The translations under genes were made by a program, and so were the position numbers. DNA of 64,000 bases from JANQOH01 sp965214495 (lineage in GTDB: Bacteria; Pseudomonadota; Alphaproteobacteria; UBA7887). Under the pieces are notes generated by a model. The model made no database searches. It saw nothing but the letters and a program-made list of their open reading frames with translations, and was not told where the DNA came from. The stretch's first letter is position 1, and each line of letters starts with the position of its first letter. The stretch covers positions 248,001-312,000 of the forward strand of contig OZ243958.1 in assembly GCA_965214495.1 (NCBI GenBank), given 5' to 3'. This document shows, piece after piece, positions 61,103-64,000 of the stretch.

Positions 61103-62380
61103 ATGACGACCGCGATCGTGATCACACTCGCTGCGATTCTCGCGTTGCTGTTGCTGTCGGCATTCTTCTCGGGGGCCGAAACTGCGCTGACGGCGGCATC
61201 GCGCTCGCGTCTGCACCAGCTCGCCGAGGGCGGCGACCGGCGCGCCCGCCTCGTCGGTCGCCTGATCGAGCGGCGCGAGCCGTTGATCGGCGCCATCCTG
61301 CTCGGCAACAACGCGGTGAACATTCTCGCGTCGGCGCTCGCCACCAGCCTGGCGATCGGCTTCTTCGGCGAACCGGGTGTCGCCTGGGCCACCATCGCGA
61401 TGACCCTGCTCGTCTTCGTGTTCGCAGAAGTCCTCCCCAAGACCTGGGCCATTCGCCACGCGGATCGCATGGCGCTGACACTTGCGCCGGGTGTGCGAGT
61501 CGCGGTTTCGGTGTTGGCGCCCGTGAGCCGCACGGTCCACCGGATGGTCGATGTCATGCTGCGGCTGGCGGATCGCCGAGCGGCCGGTTTAGGCGCACCG
61601 TCGACGGCCGACGAGCTGCGCGGCCTGTTCGATCTGCGCGCGCATGAAGGACTCGTGCGCAAGAACTACCGCGACATGCTGCGCAGCATCCTCGACCTCT
61701 CCGAAGTCGAGGTCGGCGAGATCATGACCCATCGGAAGAACATGGTCACGGTGGATGCCGACCTGCCGGCGGAGGAACTGATCGCCGTCGTGCTCGACAG
61801 CCCGTTCACGCGCATTCCGGCATGGCGTGGCGATTCGGACAACGTCGTCGGCGTGCTGCACGCGAAGAGACTGTTGCACGCCCTGCACGGCCGCGACGCC
61901 ATCGACTCGGCCGCGATCCTGAAACTCGCCTACGAACCGAGTTTCGTGCCCGATACCACGAGCCTCGCCGAGCAACTGGCGGTGTTTCGGGCGCGCCGCG
62001 AACATTTCGCCCTCGTGGTCGATGAATACGGGACGTTGCAAGGCTTGGTGACGCTGGAAGACATCCTTGAGGAAATCGTCGGCGACATCGCTGACGAATA
62101 CGACCGACCGACGAGCGGGATCCGCCGCGAGGCCGACAACTCTTTCGTGGTCGAGGGTGCGGTGACGATCCGCGACCTCAACCGGGCGCTCGACAGCCGC
62201 CTGCCTGACGAAGAAGCGGCGACGGCGGCAGGGCTGGTCCTCAATTTGGCCGAGACCATTCCTGAAGTGGGAGAGACCTTCGCCGTCGCCGGCTACGACC
62301 TGGAAGTGCTGGCGCGGGAGAAGAACCGGATCACCCGCTTGCGCCTGACTTCGCGGCCGGTTCCGGAGGAAACGGACTGA
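61103..62380 (+). CDS. CNNM/CBS-domain protein (HlyC/CorC family)
   Basis: A 425-residue protein: a DUF21/CNNM membrane domain (about 1-190, with LLLLSAFFSGAETALTAASR), two CBS domains (about 200-330; EVGEIMTHRKNM and ALVVDEYGTLQGLVTLEDIL), and a C-terminal CorC_HlyC domain (about 340-420). Members move Mg2+ or Na+ and bind adenine nucleotides through the CBS pair. Three bases separate it from aroB. Confidence 0.93.
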   Translation: MTTAIVITLAAILALLLLSAFFSGAETALTAASRSRLHQLAEGGDRRARLVGRLIERREPLIGAILLGNNAVNILASALATSLAIGFFGEPGVAWATIAMTLLVFVFAEVLPKTWAIRHADRMALTLAPGVRVAVSVLAPVSRTVHRMVDVMLRLADRRAAGLGAPSTADELRGLFDLRAHEGLVRKNYRDMLRSILDLSEVEVGEIMTHRKNMVTVDADLPAEELIAVVLDSPFTRIPAWRGDSDNVVGVLHAKRLLHALHGRDAIDSAAILKLAYEPSFVPDTTSLAEQLAVFRARREHFALVVDEYGTLQGLVTLEDILEEIVGDIADEYDRPTSGIRREADNSFVVEGAVTIRDLNRALDSRLPDEEAATAAGLVLNLAETIPEVGETFAVAGYDLEVLAREKNRITRLRLTSRPVPEETD

Positions 62381-62567
62381 TCTTCCGCTTCCTCGGGTCC
62401 GCGTTTCCACCTCGGTTGCCGGGCGCGCGGGGCGGCCACGCGCTGCGACGGTCGGGTGTCCGGGAACTCGTCATGGAGAGTTGCCGATCGCCGACCCGCT
62501 TGGCATCGACCGTGCCGCTCCCTATCGTCGGCGTGTCGTTTCGCCTCGATCCGACAGGGAGTAAGGC

Positions 62568-63782
62568 ATGAGAATCGCCGACGTCAAAACCTGGGCCGTC
62601 GCCAACCCGCCGCCGCATCACGGCGGGCCGTATTGGGTCTTCGTCCGGTTGACGACGGATACCGGGATTCACGGTTACGGCGAAGCTTACGGCGTGCCGT
62701 TCCATCCTTCCGTAACGCGCCGGATGATCGAGGATGTCGCCGCTCGTCACGTTGTCGGCACGGATCCGTTCCGCATCGAATCGATGTGGCGGCGCGTCTA
62801 TGCGCGCGGCTATGGCCATCACCCCGATCACGCGCTGATGGGTGTGCTCAGCGGGCTCGAGATCGCCTGTTGGGACATTGTAGGCAAGGCGCTCGATCAG
62901 CCGGTGTACAACCTCATGGGCGGTCTGGTGAACGAGACCCTGCGCTCCTACACCTATCTCTATCCGCCGCCGGAGGCCGAAACCGGTAATGGCGATGCAC
63001 TGGAGATCGCCGGAATCTTCGGCGATCCCGAAGCCGGTCCGAAACGCGCGGCCGATTATGCGGCCATGGGGTTCACCGCGATAAAGTTCGACCCCATCAT
63101 GCCGATGGGGAGTTTCGACCCGCGGCAATTGTCACTGGCGGCGCTCGATAACGCCGAACGCATGACCCGCAACATGCGCGAAGCGGTCGGCGACGGGTGC
63201 GACCTGTTGATCGGCACGCACGGGCAGACGACGACGGCGGCCGCCATCGGCCTCGCCCGGAGGCTGGAGCCGTATCATCCGCTGTGGTTCGAAGAGCCGG
63301 TGCCGCCGGAGAACATCGCCGAGATGGCGCGTGTGGCGCGCTCGACCTCGATCCCGGTGGCCACCGGCGAGCGGCTGGCGACGAAATACGAGTTCGCGGC
63401 GCTGCTCGAAGCGCAGGCGGCGGCGACGATCCAGCCCGCCCTCGGCCGCGTCGGCGGCTTGCTGGAGGCCAAGAAGATCGCCGGTATGGCCGAGGCGCAC
63501 TACGTATCGATCGCGCCGCATCTCTATTGCGGGCCGATCGAGGCCGCGGCGAATATCCAGATCGGCGCGTGCAGCCCGAATTTCCTGATTCAGGAGAGCA
63601 TCGAACGCTTCGACGGCTTCTACGCCGAAATCCTCAAATCGCCGATCGTCTGGCAGGACGGACGCATCGTGCCGCCCACCGCGCCCGGCATCGGGATCGA
63701 ACTCGACGAAGCGGTCGCCGATGCGCACCCCTACGAGGGGCCGCTGTTCCCGGAAATGGCGCCGGATCCCGTCTGGCCCTGA
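62568..63782 (+). CDS. Mandelate racemase/muconate-lactonizing enzyme family protein
   Basis: A 404-residue enolase-superfamily enzyme. The N-terminal capping domain ends near 125 (LSGLEIACWDIVGKALDQPVY); the barrel has IKFDP in the position of the first acid/base Lys, GTHGQTTT in the place of the first metal ligand (His rather than Asp), then WFEEPVPPE (Glu) and TGER (Glu), and AIAPH-type SIAPHLYCGP (His). The His in GTHGQ suggests a mannonate dehydratase or galactonate dehydratase-like variant. The substrate cannot be fixed. Confidence 0.88.
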   Translation: MRIADVKTWAVANPPPHHGGPYWVFVRLTTDTGIHGYGEAYGVPFHPSVTRRMIEDVAARHVVGTDPFRIESMWRRVYARGYGHHPDHALMGVLSGLEIACWDIVGKALDQPVYNLMGGLVNETLRSYTYLYPPPEAETGNGDALEIAGIFGDPEAGPKRAADYAAMGFTAIKFDPIMPMGSFDPRQLSLAALDNAERMTRNMREAVGDGCDLLIGTHGQTTTAAAIGLARRLEPYHPLWFEEPVPPENIAEMARVARSTSIPVATGERLATKYEFAALLEAQAAATIQPALGRVGGLLEAKKIAGMAEAHYVSIAPHLYCGPIEAAANIQIGACSPNFLIQESIERFDGFYAEILKSPIVWQDGRIVPPTAPGIGIELDEAVADAHPYEGPLFPEMAPDPVWP

Positions 63783-64000
63783 CCGATCGGACCCCGATCC
63801 CCGTCGTTCACCCCGGTGCGCCGGGCGGCATCGACAAGGCGGAAACGGACGCCGCCGTCGCCTTCGACCCGCTGCGGCAGCGCGGTCTCCCAATCGAGAT
63901 AGCCGCGCATCGCGGCCTCCACGCGGTCGGGAGCCTGTTCGTAGGGCAGCAGGTGCACGTCGTCCGTCTCGTCCAACATGCCGTCTTCGCCGCTTTCGAG
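63731..64000 (-). CDS. 3' end of an unidentified gene running off the window
   Basis: The frame is open from the window edge to the stop at 63731 (about 89 residues). The segment VHLLPYEQAPDRVEAAMRGY and ALPQRVEGDGGVRFRLV look coding, while the last 30 residues are low in complexity and overlap the convergent gene by 52 bases. Not recognised. Confidence 0.5.
   Translation of the reverse strand, partial: LESGEDGMLDETDDVHLLPYEQAPDRVEAAMRGYLDWETALPQRVEGDGGVRFRLVDAARRTGVNDGDRGPIGQGQTGSGAISGNSGPS

Noticed and set aside
62474..62572. 32-codon leader-like ORF overlapping the start of the enolase-superfamily gene
   Set aside because: No ribosome-binding site and no regulatory codon run; an overlap of this size is likely by chance.

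Overview
The window looks like a chromosome segment of a GC-rich alphaproteobacterium, probably of the Rhodospirillales type. The evidence is gene content and order: an accA / xerD / secreted helical-repeat protein / 46-residue membrane protein / aroK-aroB-CNNM block at 55.5-62.4 kb, a fabI-aroC pair, a class I frataxin next to rpmE, and a ligase-associated DNA repair set (phosphoesterase, Lhr-like helicase, MBL exonuclease, ATP-dependent ligase). No rRNA, tRNA or CRISPR array was seen.

Layout. 0-1.8 kb: end of a cyclase-family gene and two small secreted proteins. 1.7-12.1 kb: the four ligase-associated repair genes, split by accessory DNA (higBA, a broken MmeI-type methylase, a diverged second copy of the helicase 5' end, nnrS). 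12.1-29 kb: accessory region. Its left half holds a YaaA-RelE fusion, a Phd/VapC pair and a zinc-uptake operon (His-rich peptide, His-rich porin, znuA, znuB). Its right half holds a type I-G (formerly I-U) CRISPR effector operon (cas3-csx17-csb1-csb2) without adaptation genes or array, a decayed Phd/VapC copy and an intact VapBC pair. 29-64 kb: mostly core genes: MFS exporter, aroC/fabI, a TonB-ExbD-ExbD-ExbB system, a two-component system, metY, rpmE, cyaY, an MsbA-like ABC exporter, proline iminopeptidase, di-haem oxidoreductase, acnA, an NRAMP relative, an AraC regulator, accA, xerD, aroKB, a CNNM/CBS protein and an enolase-superfamily enzyme.

Two structural points stand out. First, the cas3 reading frame runs without a stop into a Fic domain. 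The linker between them carries, in another frame, a 69-codon ORF with a good ribosome-binding site and a Fic-antitoxin-like S-x3-E-D helix, so a Fic toxin/antitoxin unit appears embedded in a CRISPR effector operon. Second, at 18.4-18.7 kb the 3' end of the MFS gene is joined directly to the 3' end of the ligase gene, and at 7.08 kb a broken methylase is joined to a duplicated helicase 5' end. Both are the junctions expected if alternative accessory cassettes from related strains were joined in tandem at the same chromosomal sites.
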